Source: Sulfonitrofixus sp039714575 (GTDB lineage Bacteria; Campylobacterota; Campylobacteria; Campylobacterales; Sulfurimonadaceae). Taken from it: a stretch of 13,405 nt of DNA. Positions 1 to 8,316 of the stretch are shown here, piece after piece. How positions within the stretch are numbered: position 1 is the stretch's first letter; each line of letters starts with the position of its first letter. The stretch lies in contig JBDLJE010000064.1 in the NCBI GenBank assembly GCA_039714575.1, positions 1 to 13,405 of the forward strand, in the 5' to 3' direction. The notes under the pieces are model-generated. The model worked only from the letters and a program-made list of their open reading frames with translations, was not told the DNA's origin and did not search any database. Both the position numbers and the translations under genes were made by a program.

Positions 1-783
1 GTAGATATACCGTTAAAATACAATAATTTCACAAGCGGCTTTAAAGAGATCCTCGGTGATATCTTGAAAAGAAAGAACATACCCTTGTCCATGAGGAATC
101 TGGCTAAAAAAACAAACGTATTATTGTCATTGGAAACCGACCCCTTTGATACATTTGATTTCTTGATGGATATAAGTGAAAAACTCGGGACCAAAAGCCA
201 CTTTTTTTTCATGGGTAAAGGGGTAACAAAGTTTGATAATCTGTACAAGAGCGATGATCCCTTCATAAAAAAACTGATAGCAACGATCAAAGATCGCGCT
301 CACCATATAGGTATTCATCCCACCTATAATGCCTATAACGATCAACTGCAATTTAAAAAAGAAAAAGAAGAATTGGAAAAGAACCTGGATACAGATATTC
401 TGATTGGACGAGAACACTATTTACGTTTTGAGGTGCCTGCTACATGGCAGGTGTGGGAAGATAACGGCATGCTGTGGGACAGTACTTTAGGATTTGCCGA
501 TAAAGAGGGATTTAGATGCGGAACATGTTATCCCTATAGTGTATTCAACATCCTGTCACGAGAAAAGCTGCAGTTAAAAGAGAGACCACTTATTGTTATG
601 GAAGGAAATTTCTCAACTTATCAACATCATATAAAAGCCAAAGAGATGGAAGACAAGATAAAAGCGCTTATACATAAGATCAAAAAGTATGATGGCGAGT
701 TTGTTTTTCTTTGGCACAACAGTAGCTTTAACACTTCACAATGGGAAGAGTATCAATCTGTATATGAGAAGGTCTTAACATGA
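1..783 (+). CDS. Polysaccharide deacetylase-like protein, 5' partial
   Basis: The frame is open to base 1 with no stop, so the gene starts left of the window; at least 260 residues are visible. A TTG at 64 is only an internal codon, not a credible start. Family-like segments run in order: LETDPFDTFDFLMDISEKLG with SHFFFMG (the usual metal-site and strand region), HHIGIHPTY, GREHYLRFEVPATW, DSTLGFADKEGFRCGTCYP, and WHNSSF near the end. These match a divergent branch of the NodB-like polysaccharide deacetylase family often found in surface-glycan clusters. The classical motif-1 FDD and motif-2 HxxxH are not intact (after HPTY there is no second His), so catalysis is uncertain. It may trim N-acetyl groups or act as a non-enzymatic relative. 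The stop overlaps the next start as ATGA. A run of eight T lies at 202-209. Family assignment is reasonably sure; substrate unknown. Confidence 0.75.
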   Translation, partial: VDIPLKYNNFTSGFKEILGDILKRKNIPLSMRNLAKKTNVLLSLETDPFDTFDFLMDISEKLGTKSHFFFMGKGVTKFDNLYKSDDPFIKKLIATIKDRAHHIGIHPTYNAYNDQLQFKKEKEELEKNLDTDILIGREHYLRFEVPATWQVWEDNGMLWDSTLGFADKEGFRCGTCYPYSVFNILSREKLQLKERPLIVMEGNFSTYQHHIKAKEMEDKIKALIHKIKKYDGEFVFLWHNSSFNTSQWEEYQSVYEKVLT

Positions 784-1850
784 AGATGCTTTATTTAGCA
801 GATCAAGATCTAGACAATGAAAGCGGTGTCAGTCAAAAGATCTGTATGCAATCTAAACAGTGGCTAGCAGAAGGCCATCAGGTCACTATTCTTTCCCTTC
901 AATCTTTATCTTTTTTTTCAGTTGACAAACAAAGGCTTTCCCCGCCATTAATCAAAATTAAAAGAGTGAAATGGAGAATTTTTATACATCTGCTGTATAG
1001 TTCATGGAAGCTGAAAGATATCTTGAAAGATGTCGATTTTGATATTGTCTACATGCGATACCGCCTCTACGCTCCATTTTTGAAAGCTGCATTGAAAAAA
1101 CACCCCCAGATCATAGAGATCAATACAGATGATATTAATGAGTACAGACACTCTTCACCTCTCTTGTATTGGTACAACAGGGTTTTCAGATCGCTCTTTT
1201 TACGTTCTGTTGATGGTTTTGTTTGTGTCAGTAATGAGCTGCACGATCAATTTACAACCTATAATAAGCCTGCAGTAGTGATTGCAAATGGAATTAAGCT
1301 TGATGATCTTTCTTTTGAACCTTCAACTTCAACGTCACGTCCATCTTTAGTTTTTATAGGCTCTCCAAATCAACGATGGCACGGTCTAGAAAAAATCATA
1401 TATATGGCTCAAAAGTTATCCGAATTTGATTTTCATATTGTCGGTCTAGATGGTATAGATACTCAAAACCTGTTTTATTATGGATACCTTCCTACAGATG
1501 ATGCAAATGCATTTGTTCAAAAACATGATATTGGTATCAGTACGTTATCGTTATATGAAAAGAAGATGTATGAAGCCAGTCCTTTAAAGACCAGGCAATA
1601 CCTGGCACAAGGGCTACCTGTGATCTACGCCTACAAAGATACTGATTTTGAGTCTGAAAACACCTTTTCTCTTCAATTGCCAAACAGCCAAAATAATATT
1701 TTGGCGTCTATAGAGAAGATAAGAGCATTTGTTAACACTGTATATGCAGATAAAACGACAAGAAAACAGGCAAGAGAATTTGCAAAAAGCCGACTTGACG
1801 TTACTGTAAAAGAGAAAAAACGGCTCTCTTTCTTTGGAGAGTTCTTATGA
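780..1850 (+). CDS. GT4-type glycosyltransferase
   Basis: A 356-residue GT-B fold glycosyltransferase, predicted to act at the cytoplasmic membrane face and add one sugar to a lipid-linked glycan. The N-terminal half begins MKMLYLADQDLDNESG, with a loop (SGVSQK) where GT4 enzymes hold a Gly-rich acceptor loop, and includes SVDGFVCVSNELHDQF and the linker VIANGIK near residues 144-173. The C-terminal half starts LVFIGSPNQRWHGLEK (190-205). The donor-site region is EASPLKTRQYLAQGLPVI (265-282), where the second Glu of the usual E-x7-E pattern is absent (KTRQYL), a variation seen in other GT4 branches. It starts at an ATGA overlap with the preceding gene and ends in an ATGA overlap with the next, so translation is probably coupled. 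A T8 run lies at 911-918. Sugar and linkage cannot be read from sequence. Confidence 0.85.
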   Translation: MKMLYLADQDLDNESGVSQKICMQSKQWLAEGHQVTILSLQSLSFFSVDKQRLSPPLIKIKRVKWRIFIHLLYSSWKLKDILKDVDFDIVYMRYRLYAPFLKAALKKHPQIIEINTDDINEYRHSSPLLYWYNRVFRSLFLRSVDGFVCVSNELHDQFTTYNKPAVVIANGIKLDDLSFEPSTSTSRPSLVFIGSPNQRWHGLEKIIYMAQKLSEFDFHIVGLDGIDTQNLFYYGYLPTDDANAFVQKHDIGISTLSLYEKKMYEASPLKTRQYLAQGLPVIYAYKDTDFESENTFSLQLPNSQNNILASIEKIRAFVNTVYADKTTRKQAREFAKSRLDVTVKEKKRLSFFGEFL

Positions 1851-3058
1851 AAAATATTATTTTATTTACAGTCTCTTACCCCTATGGTTCAAAAGAGCAA
1901 TTTTTAGAGACAGAGATCAGGTATTTAAGCCAATGCTTTAGTAAAGTCATAATAATACCGACCCAAACAGATGGAAAAATGCGTGATATACCAGAAAATG
2001 TAATAGTTGACAGAGGCTTTGCAGAGAAAAGCTCAACCATTAGCTTTCTCATCAATAGCTTTTTAACAGTTCATCTTTATAAAGAGTTAATAGAACACCC
2101 CTCTGTTCTTTTATCCTTAACAAAACTGAGTAGACTGTTCGCTTTTACCGGCAAAGGCGTAAAACTGTATAAGCATTTAAAAAAGCACTATAGTCCTAAA
2201 AACATTTTTTACTCGTACTGGTTTAATGGTTCCGTTTTTGGATGTTATTTATATAATAAGCATGTGCACGAAATTGACTTTTATACCAGAGTGCACGGAA
2301 ATGATCTTTATCTAGAGGTTAACAAGGGGTATCTTCCTTTACGGCCCGCAGTACTATCGCAGATAAATAGAATTTTTTCTATATCGAGTAATGGTAAGAG
2401 GTATCTTATCGATCATTATGACGTAGATGAAAGTAAAGTGAGAATATCCAGACTTGGAACAGAAGACGCACAGATCAGTACACAGATGTCAGAAGACCCT
2501 AAACTCTTTTCAATATTGAGCTGTTCACATTTAAGCCCGGTAAAACGTATCGATATGTTGGCAGAAGCACTCTCTTTGGTGGCGAAAGAAAATCCAGACA
2601 TTAATATTCAGTGGGTACATATAGGGGGCGGAAAACAATATCAACATGTTAAAGACTTAACCTCTCAGTTGTCTATTGGGAACTTAAAGGTCGAATTGCT
2701 AGGCAACCTGTCTAATGAAGCTGTTTTTGAGCACTATAAAACTCACGAGATAGACCTTTTTGTTAATGTGAGCAGCTCTGAAGGAATACCTGTGACTTTC
2801 ATGGAAGCTTTTAGTTGCTCAATTCCTATTTTAGCTATTGATAATGGTGGTGTTTCAGAGATTGTAAACAGTGACAATGGTGTTCTGTTGGACCATAATA
2901 GCAACAGCAAAGAGGTGGCTTCGAACATAAGTTATTATGTCAAAAACAAAAATGAATTATTTGCTAAAAAACCTATGGCAAGAAGAACTTGGGAAAAAGG
3001 TTATAATGCTGATCTGAATTATATAAGTTTTTGTAAAGAGTTGAATGAACATGATTAA
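1847..3058 (+). CDS. GT4 glycosyltransferase, AmsK/WcaL-like
   Basis: A 403-residue GT-B glycosyltransferase. The opening MKNIILFTVSYPYGSKEQFL followed by ETEI resembles the AmsK/WcaL colanic-acid/amylovoran branch of GT4. Visible landmarks are RVHGNDLY (148-155), ISSNGKRYL (179-187), HLSPVKRID (228-236, basic phosphate-binding residues), WVHIGGG (256-262) and the donor-site E-x7-E in SEGIPVTFMEAF (E312 and E320) followed by DNGGVSEIV. All core catalytic landmarks are present, so it should be active, transferring a nucleotide-activated sugar to the lipid-linked glycan in the cytoplasm. It overlaps its upstream neighbour as ATGA and its downstream neighbour by 8 or 14 bases depending on that gene's start. 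The gene lies in the AT-rich part of the operon. The exact sugar cannot be assigned. Confidence 0.88.
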   Translation: MKNIILFTVSYPYGSKEQFLETEIRYLSQCFSKVIIIPTQTDGKMRDIPENVIVDRGFAEKSSTISFLINSFLTVHLYKELIEHPSVLLSLTKLSRLFAFTGKGVKLYKHLKKHYSPKNIFYSYWFNGSVFGCYLYNKHVHEIDFYTRVHGNDLYLEVNKGYLPLRPAVLSQINRIFSISSNGKRYLIDHYDVDESKVRISRLGTEDAQISTQMSEDPKLFSILSCSHLSPVKRIDMLAEALSLVAKENPDINIQWVHIGGGKQYQHVKDLTSQLSIGNLKVELLGNLSNEAVFEHYKTHEIDLFVNVSSSEGIPVTFMEAFSCSIPILAIDNGGVSEIVNSDNGVLLDHNSNSKEVASNISYYVKNKNELFAKKPMARRTWEKGYNADLNYISFCKELNEHD

Positions 3059-4133
3059 GATAGTAACAATACTCGGTGCCCGTCCTCAATTTATCAAAGC
3101 CGGAAGTGTTAGCCGTGAAATTGCTAAACATGAAGAATTTCAAGAGACAATCCTACACACAGGGCAGCATTTTGATGCTAATATGAGCGATATCTTTTTT
3201 GAAGAGATGCAAATTCCAAAACCACATTATAATCTAAATATAAATGGCATGGGTCATGGTGCGATGACAGGACAGATGCTTGAAAAAATCGAAGAGATCC
3301 TCATAAAAGAAAAACCTGATTGGGTATTAGTTTATGGAGACACAAACTCAACTTTAGCAGGCGCATTGGCAGCAACAAAGCTACATATTAAGATCGCACA
3401 TGTTGAAGCAGGTCTTAGAAGTTTTAATATGAAAATGCCTGAAGAGATAAACCGTATCTTGACTGATCGCATCAGTACTTTACTTTTTTGTCCTACACAA
3501 ACAGCAGTCACCAACCTTCAAAATGAGGGCTATAATGGTTTAGAAAACAAAATAGTACAAAATGGTGATGTTATGCAAGACGGTGCTGTTTTCTATGCAG
3601 ACTTAGCACAAAAGCCTAATGATTTGGACATAAAACCCGGGTTTGTCTTATCAACTATTCATAGAGCTGAAAACACAGACGATACAATAAGACTGCAAGG
3701 TATCTTTAATGCATTAAATAAAATCGCAGAAGAGACAACGGTTGTCTTACCTTTACATCCACGTACCAAATCACTTCTTCCTTCTACATTAACTCTTCAT
3801 CCCAATATAAAAGTTATAAAGCCGGTCGGCTACCTACAGATGATTTGGCTAATAAAAAACTCTTCATTAATAATGACAGACAGCGGTGGTCTTCAAAAAG
3901 AGGCATTTTTCTTTAAAAAACCCTGTATTACACTACGTGATGAAACAGAGTGGGCAGAGCTTATTAAACACAATTTCAATATACTCGTCGGAGCTGATGA
4001 ACAAAAAATTGTCAGCGCCTACCAGAGCCATCAATTCAATAATAACTTTAATATTGATCTTTACGGAAATGCGCAGGCAAGCAGTAAGATCGTACAAACA
4101 CTAAAGGACTATAGTGAACATATGGATTGTTAA
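3045..4133 (+). CDS. Non-hydrolysing UDP-sugar 2-epimerase (WecB/WbpI family)
   Basis: A 362-residue member of the UDP-GlcNAc 2-epimerase family, which inverts C2 of a UDP-2-acetamido sugar (UDP-GlcNAc to UDP-ManNAc, or the 2,3-diacetamido-uronate equivalent) in the cytoplasm. Landmarks are GARPQFIKA (11-19), HTGQHFD (38-44), YGDTNSTLAGALAA (97-110), HVEAGLRSFN (119-128), MPEEINR (131-137), IHRAEN (205-210), LHPRTK (237-242) and TDSGGLQKEA (278-287). D99, E121, E134 and H206 occupy the places of the catalytic acidic residues and His. GARPQFIKA, HFDANMSD and ETEW look more like WbpI/WlbD than E. coli WecB (GTRPE, TERPE), so the substrate may not be UDP-GlcNAc. Two starts are possible: ATG 3045 (AAAGAG four bases upstream) or ATG 3051 (MIKIVTILGARPQ, the more family-typical N-terminus). 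The stop falls inside the next gene. Confidence 0.9.
   Translation: MNMIKIVTILGARPQFIKAGSVSREIAKHEEFQETILHTGQHFDANMSDIFFEEMQIPKPHYNLNINGMGHGAMTGQMLEKIEEILIKEKPDWVLVYGDTNSTLAGALAATKLHIKIAHVEAGLRSFNMKMPEEINRILTDRISTLLFCPTQTAVTNLQNEGYNGLENKIVQNGDVMQDGAVFYADLAQKPNDLDIKPGFVLSTIHRAENTDDTIRLQGIFNALNKIAEETTVVLPLHPRTKSLLPSTLTLHPNIKVIKPVGYLQMIWLIKNSSLIMTDSGGLQKEAFFFKKPCITLRDETEWAELIKHNFNILVGADEQKIVSAYQSHQFNNNFNIDLYGNAQASSKIVQTLKDYSEHMDC
4103..4108 (+). promoter_or_regulatory. Ribosome binding site fixing the GTG start at 4114
   Basis: AAAGGA lies five bases before GTG 4114, inside the end of the epimerase gene. The nearby ATG at 4122 is out of frame with the transferase, so this site decides for the GTG start. 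Confidence 0.65.
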
Positions 4134-5346
4134 CCACTATGCAATGACCCCTCAACTTCCGGGGATAACACGGCATTTTGATTTTTCAAAAGAGCTTATA
4201 TCTAGAGGACATAAAGTCACTGTTTTTGCCTCAAGCTATCACCATTCTAAGCAGAATGAAACAAAAGAATATCATGGTAATGACCAGATCTTGCAAGAAG
4301 AGATCGAAGGTGTGACATATGTATGGATCAAAACCGCTTCATACCATGATAATGGCGTAAAACGAGTTATCAATATGTATGACTTTGCTAAAACCTTTTA
4401 TAAGAATGCTCCTATATTCTCTAAGCATGATCGTCCTGATGTAGTAGTCGGTTCTTCGCTTCATCTTTTTGGTACATTAGCTGCATTTTTATTTGCTAAA
4501 AAACACCGGATCCCTTTTGTTCTTGAGATCAGAGATCTTTGGCCGCAGACATTGATCGATATGGGTATGTCAAAATGGCACCCATTTGTACTGCTGCAAG
4601 GCTGGATAGAACGATACTTGTATAAAAATTCTAAAAAGATCATTACACTGCTTCCTAAATCACACCTCTATATTGAAAAATTTGGCATTGATCCAAAAAG
4701 CATTACTTATATCCCAAACGGTACTGATCTCCAGCGTTTTGATATAACCGTCTCAAAAGATACAAAATTGTTTAAAGATGGTCAGTTCTCTGTTGTTTAC
4801 GCAGGAAGTATCGGAGAAGCCAACAATATAGAAACACTAATCGAAACGGCAAGACTGTTACAAGAACATAGTCATATTCAGTTTATAATTGCAGGAGGAG
4901 GTCCTTTAAAAAACCTTCTGCAAAAGCGAGCAGAAGAGTACCAATTAAGTAACGTTCTCTTTTTGGGTTCTATTCCTAAAAATGATATAATCGACATCCT
5001 AAAAAGTTCAGATTGCCTTATCTTTCCGTTGAAGTACACGCCAGTATTTCGATTTGGCATTAGTTCAAATAAACTTTTTGATTATATGGCATCTAAAAAA
5101 CCGATTATTTTTGCCAGTAATGCCGTTAACAACCCTGTTAAGGATGCAAATGGTGGCCTAACCATTCCACCAGAAGATGAGAATGCTCTCTCGAAAGCAA
5201 TATTGCAAATAAGTAATATGTCTAAAGAGGCGCAAAGTATCATGGGCCAAAATGCCTACGACTATGTTAAGACACATCATGCCATACCAATCTTGGTTGA
5301 TCTGTTCGAAAAAACCTTAATCGAGGAAATATCACGTGACACTTAA
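4114..5346 (+). CDS. GT4 glycosyltransferase, WbuB/WcaI-like
   Basis: A 410-residue GT4 glycosyltransferase starting at GTG. The N-terminus MNIWIVNHYAMTPQLPG and GITRHFDFSKELISRGHKVT are characteristic of the WbuB/WcaI branch, which includes an enterobacterial enzyme proposed to transfer L-FucNAc. Other landmarks are EIRDLWPQTLIDMG (138-151), IPNGTDLQRF (200-209), VVYAGSIGEANNIETLI, FIIAGGGPLK and SSNKLFDYMASKKPI in the donor-binding domain. The beginning lies within the last 20 bases of the epimerase gene and the end overlaps the oligosaccharyltransferase start by 11 bases, so the three are probably translationally coupled. In E. coli O26-type clusters wbuB follows the epimerase gene fnlC, but the epimerase here does not look like FnlC, so an L-FucNAc donor should not be assumed. 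Family sure, donor unknown. Confidence 0.88.
   Translation: MNIWIVNHYAMTPQLPGITRHFDFSKELISRGHKVTVFASSYHHSKQNETKEYHGNDQILQEEIEGVTYVWIKTASYHDNGVKRVINMYDFAKTFYKNAPIFSKHDRPDVVVGSSLHLFGTLAAFLFAKKHRIPFVLEIRDLWPQTLIDMGMSKWHPFVLLQGWIERYLYKNSKKIITLLPKSHLYIEKFGIDPKSITYIPNGTDLQRFDITVSKDTKLFKDGQFSVVYAGSIGEANNIETLIETARLLQEHSHIQFIIAGGGPLKNLLQKRAEEYQLSNVLFLGSIPKNDIIDILKSSDCLIFPLKYTPVFRFGISSNKLFDYMASKKPIIFASNAVNNPVKDANGGLTIPPEDENALSKAILQISNMSKEAQSIMGQNAYDYVKTHHAIPILVDLFEKTLIEEISRDT
5323..5327 (+). promoter_or_regulatory. Ribosome binding site for GTG start of pglB
   Basis: GAGGA lies eight bases before GTG 5336. It supports this non-ATG start, which keeps the first membrane helix (about residues 18-40) intact. 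Confidence 0.65.
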
Positions 5347-7456
5347 ACCTTTTGAATCCACAGAAGAGACACTCGACCTCTCAATAAAGTGGTTACTTCT
5401 ATTAATGCTGCTAGCCTATGTATTTAGTATAACTGTACGCCTTATATGGGTATTTCAATTTCAAGATAACCCTAATTTTCACTGGCAAGACCAATTAATG
5501 ATCAACACCAATGACGGGTACTATTTTGCCTCTGCTGCCCAACACCTTCTTGAAGGCTCTCTAGCATATAATCCTCAGATCCCTGTTGCGCTGTCTGCAT
5601 ACCCGGGAATAGTCTATATCACTGAATTCTTGACAAGAGTACTGCCAGTTTCTCTCAACACTGTTATTCTTTATATGCCTGCTTTTATCTCCAGCCTTGT
5701 CGTTATTCCCTTAATCCTTATTGGTCGGCTCTTTAACCTAACACAAATAGGCTTTTTTGCTGCACTATTAGGTTCTATTGCCTGGAGTTATTATAACCGT
5801 ACAATGGTGGGATACTATGATTCGGACATGTTTGCCGTCTTATTACAATACACTATCTTGTTTACACTACTTGCAACAATAATACGTAAAAGTCTGACGT
5901 ATGCTGTACTCTCATTTATGTTTATTGTACTTTACCCCTACATGTACCCTCAGGGAATAGCTCTACTTTTTGCAATGTACTTACTTGTTGTAGTTGTGTT
6001 AGTCACCTTATACCGCAAAGAACCATTTAGTTATGTATCTATCGCAATTATTGGATTAGCACTCATTAATATACCTTTAATTGTAAAACTATTAATTCTT
6101 GCCCTTATCATCATTGCCTTTACCAAAAAGATATTGCAAAACAATTATTGGGTCTATCTTGGGTTAGGTACATTATTAGCACTTCTGACTTATAGTGATA
6201 TTACTGCACTGATTATCAATAAATTTTCGCTTTATCTCGATCGTAGTGTTGAGAGCAGCGGTCTTCACTTCTTTCAAGTCTCCCAAACAGTCCGTGAAGC
6301 GGGTATAATCCCTTTTGACACTATGGCCAATCGCATCTCCGGTTCAGTTATAGGACTCTTTGCCGCTTTAGCCGGCTATATTATTCTTGTTATCCGCCAT
6401 AAAGAGTTTATCTTGGCCCTTCCATTAATTGGTATCGGTATTTTCTCACTTATGGGTGGGCTTCGTTTTACTGTGTATGCCGTTCCTATTGCAGCGATAA
6501 GTGCTATTTATCTTTTTCATATTATTGCGATGTATACTAAAGATAAAAAAACATATTACATCATACTTACAGTATTGACCACTGCAATAATTTATCCAAA
6601 TATCACCCACATCATAGGTTATAAAGTACCAACTGTTTTTATGGCAAAAGAAGTTCAGATACTTGACAACCTAAAAAAGCAATCATCTTCAAAAGATTAT
6701 GTCATCACATGGTGGGATTACGGCTATCCTATCTGGTATTATGCAGACAAAAACACCATTATCGATGGAGGAAAGCATCATCATGACAACTTTATCGTCT
6801 CTGAGGTCTTGCTCACAACTTCACCGCTTGAAGCGGCACGTCTTTCCCGACTTGCGGTAGAGACATATATAGACTCTGACTACAAGAACATTGCCGACAC
6901 CCTTTTCAAAAACCGTCAAGAAGATCAGGTCGACGTAAGTGCCTATCTTGAAGATCTGCGTTATGGTGATGTCACTCTCCCTGAAAAAAGCCGTGACATC
7001 TTTCTCTACCTGCCTATGCGTATGTTGGACATCTTGCCAACCGTCAAGATCTTTTCCAACATCGACCTGAGTTCAGGCAAGCCGATCACCTCACCGTTTT
7101 TCTACTCCACACAACGGTTTCAGGACAGTGGAAGCGTGATACAGCTTGGCAATGGTATAGCACTGCTTAAACAAGAGGGTGTTGTACAGATCGGCAATCA
7201 AAAAGTACCTCTGGGAGAGTTCATCAAGATACGTTATGACAGAAATGGTCAGCTCGACATTAACAGACAGACGATCACCCCGATGTCCCGTCTCTCTATT
7301 ATCTACCTGGAGTCCTATCAACGTTTCTTGGTCTTAGATAACGAATACCTCAACTCAACATTTATCCAGATGTATATCTTTGAAAACTATGACAGAGAGC
7401 TTTTTGAGCCTGTTATTCTAGACCCGTTGGTAAAAATATATAAACTCAAAATATGA
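5336..7456 (+). CDS. pglB: Oligosaccharyltransferase PglB (STT3 family)
   Basis: A 706-residue STT3-type oligosaccharyltransferase, close in length to C. jejuni PglB (713). It transfers a completed glycan from undecaprenyl diphosphate to Asn in periplasmic proteins. An N-terminal domain of about 13 hydrophobic segments (roughly residues 18-430) is followed by a soluble periplasmic domain. Catalytic landmarks are all visible: INTNDGYYF with D60 (metal/acceptor Asp of the first loop), GYYDSD with D162 and D164 (the DxD-like motif), TVRE with E321 in external loop 5, WWDYG at 459-463, IDGGKHHH after it, and MLDI at 563-566 fitting the MI motif. R333 sits 12 residues after E321, the spacing of R331 to E319 in C. 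lari PglB, where the Arg reads the acidic -2 residue of the sequon. Base composition changes within the gene near 6.7 kb. Its stop overlaps the next start (ATGA). Confidence 0.95.
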   Translation: MTLKPFESTEETLDLSIKWLLLLMLLAYVFSITVRLIWVFQFQDNPNFHWQDQLMINTNDGYYFASAAQHLLEGSLAYNPQIPVALSAYPGIVYITEFLTRVLPVSLNTVILYMPAFISSLVVIPLILIGRLFNLTQIGFFAALLGSIAWSYYNRTMVGYYDSDMFAVLLQYTILFTLLATIIRKSLTYAVLSFMFIVLYPYMYPQGIALLFAMYLLVVVVLVTLYRKEPFSYVSIAIIGLALINIPLIVKLLILALIIIAFTKKILQNNYWVYLGLGTLLALLTYSDITALIINKFSLYLDRSVESSGLHFFQVSQTVREAGIIPFDTMANRISGSVIGLFAALAGYIILVIRHKEFILALPLIGIGIFSLMGGLRFTVYAVPIAAISAIYLFHIIAMYTKDKKTYYIILTVLTTAIIYPNITHIIGYKVPTVFMAKEVQILDNLKKQSSSKDYVITWWDYGYPIWYYADKNTIIDGGKHHHDNFIVSEVLLTTSPLEAARLSRLAVETYIDSDYKNIADTLFKNRQEDQVDVSAYLEDLRYGDVTLPEKSRDIFLYLPMRMLDILPTVKIFSNIDLSSGKPITSPFFYSTQRFQDSGSVIQLGNGIALLKQEGVVQIGNQKVPLGEFIKIRYDRNGQLDINRQTITPMSRLSIIYLESYQRFLVLDNEYLNSTFIQMYIFENYDRELFEPVILDPLVKIYKLKI

Positions 7457-8316
7457 AACTCCTCCTAACAGGTGCCACCGGCTTTATAGGTTCTTCTTTT
7501 TACTCAAACTATCATGACAGGTTTGAGATAGAGACCTTCTCCTTTCAAAAAGATCTAAATACACTTTCTATAAACAATATCGACACGCTTGTTCACCTCT
7601 CTGCACTGGTTCACAGAATGGACGGTGCTTCTGACGAAGCCTATCATGAGGTCAATGTTGTAAAGACGGTCGCTCTTGCACAAAAAGCCAAAGACGCAGG
7701 CGTAAAACAGTTTATCTTTATGAGCACGGTCAAGGTCTACGGAGAGGAGAGCAGTACGCCCTATACCGAGACAACCCCGTGCCACCCGAAAGATCCCTAT
7801 GGCGAGAGCAAGCTCAAAGCCGAAAACGCTCTGTTGTCCTTAGAGAACGAGGCGTTTAAAATCGCCATCATCAGAACGCCTGTCGTTTATGGTGAAGGCG
7901 TTAAAGCCAACATCTTAAAACTCATCGGCTTGACAGAGAAGTACGCCTATCTGCCTTTCGGAGGAGTAGCCAACAGACGCAGTATGGTCTATGTTGAGAA
8001 CCTGGCGCACCTTATATCAGAGCTTGTCCTGCAAGAGGAGAAAGGCATCTTTTTAGCGAGTGATGATCATCCTCTCTCTACAACGCAGTTGATTCGCTCT
8101 ATCGCTGAAGCACTCAACAAAAAAGTCCTCCTTTTCCCGTGCCATATTTTAAAACTGACACTGAGGCTTATCAAGCCGACTCTCTATCAACGACTATATG
8201 GAAACCTGTTCGTAGACAATACTCAGACCCGGACACAGCTGCATCTTACAAACCCCTGCACTTCGCAAGAGGGTATTGAGAAGATGATCACATGGTATAA
8301 GGATCAGAAAAGATGA
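7453..8316 (+). CDS. NAD-dependent sugar-nucleotide reductase/epimerase, WbpV-like
   Basis: A 287-residue extended short-chain dehydrogenase/reductase acting on a nucleotide sugar. The Rossmann motif is TGATGFIG (6-13). HLSALVHRMDGAS (48-60) and HEVNVVKT match the branch that includes P. aeruginosa WbpV. The catalytic set is S91/T92 in MSTVKVYGE and Y116-x3-K120 in DPYGESK; RRSMVYVENLAHLI supports substrate binding. WbpV-type enzymes reduce the 4-keto group left by the 4,6-dehydratase to give UDP-D-QuiNAc, and C4 epimers (UDP-D-FucNAc) come from relatives. Here the gene directly precedes a WbpL-like transferase and a WbpM-like dehydratase, the same order as wbpV-wbpL-wbpM, which supports a role in making the priming sugar. 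A 4-epimerase role (UDP-GlcNAc/GalNAc or UDP-Glc/Gal) remains possible. ATGA overlaps at both ends. Confidence 0.85.
   Translation: MKLLLTGATGFIGSSFYSNYHDRFEIETFSFQKDLNTLSINNIDTLVHLSALVHRMDGASDEAYHEVNVVKTVALAQKAKDAGVKQFIFMSTVKVYGEESSTPYTETTPCHPKDPYGESKLKAENALLSLENEAFKIAIIRTPVVYGEGVKANILKLIGLTEKYAYLPFGGVANRRSMVYVENLAHLISELVLQEEKGIFLASDDHPLSTTQLIRSIAEALNKKVLLFPCHILKLTLRLIKPTLYQRLYGNLFVDNTQTRTQLHLTNPCTSQEGIEKMITWYKDQKR

Noticed and set aside
64..783. Complete 239-residue gene starting at TTG 64
   Set aside because: The frame continues open to base 1 and the family is usually longer, so the gene is cut by the window edge rather than starting at 64.
4114..5346. Reading the epimerase plus WbuB-like pair as fnlC-wbuB (L-FucNAc synthesis and transfer)
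   Set aside because: The epimerase lacks FnlC-like sequence and fnlA/fnlB are not in the window, so the gene order alone is not enough.
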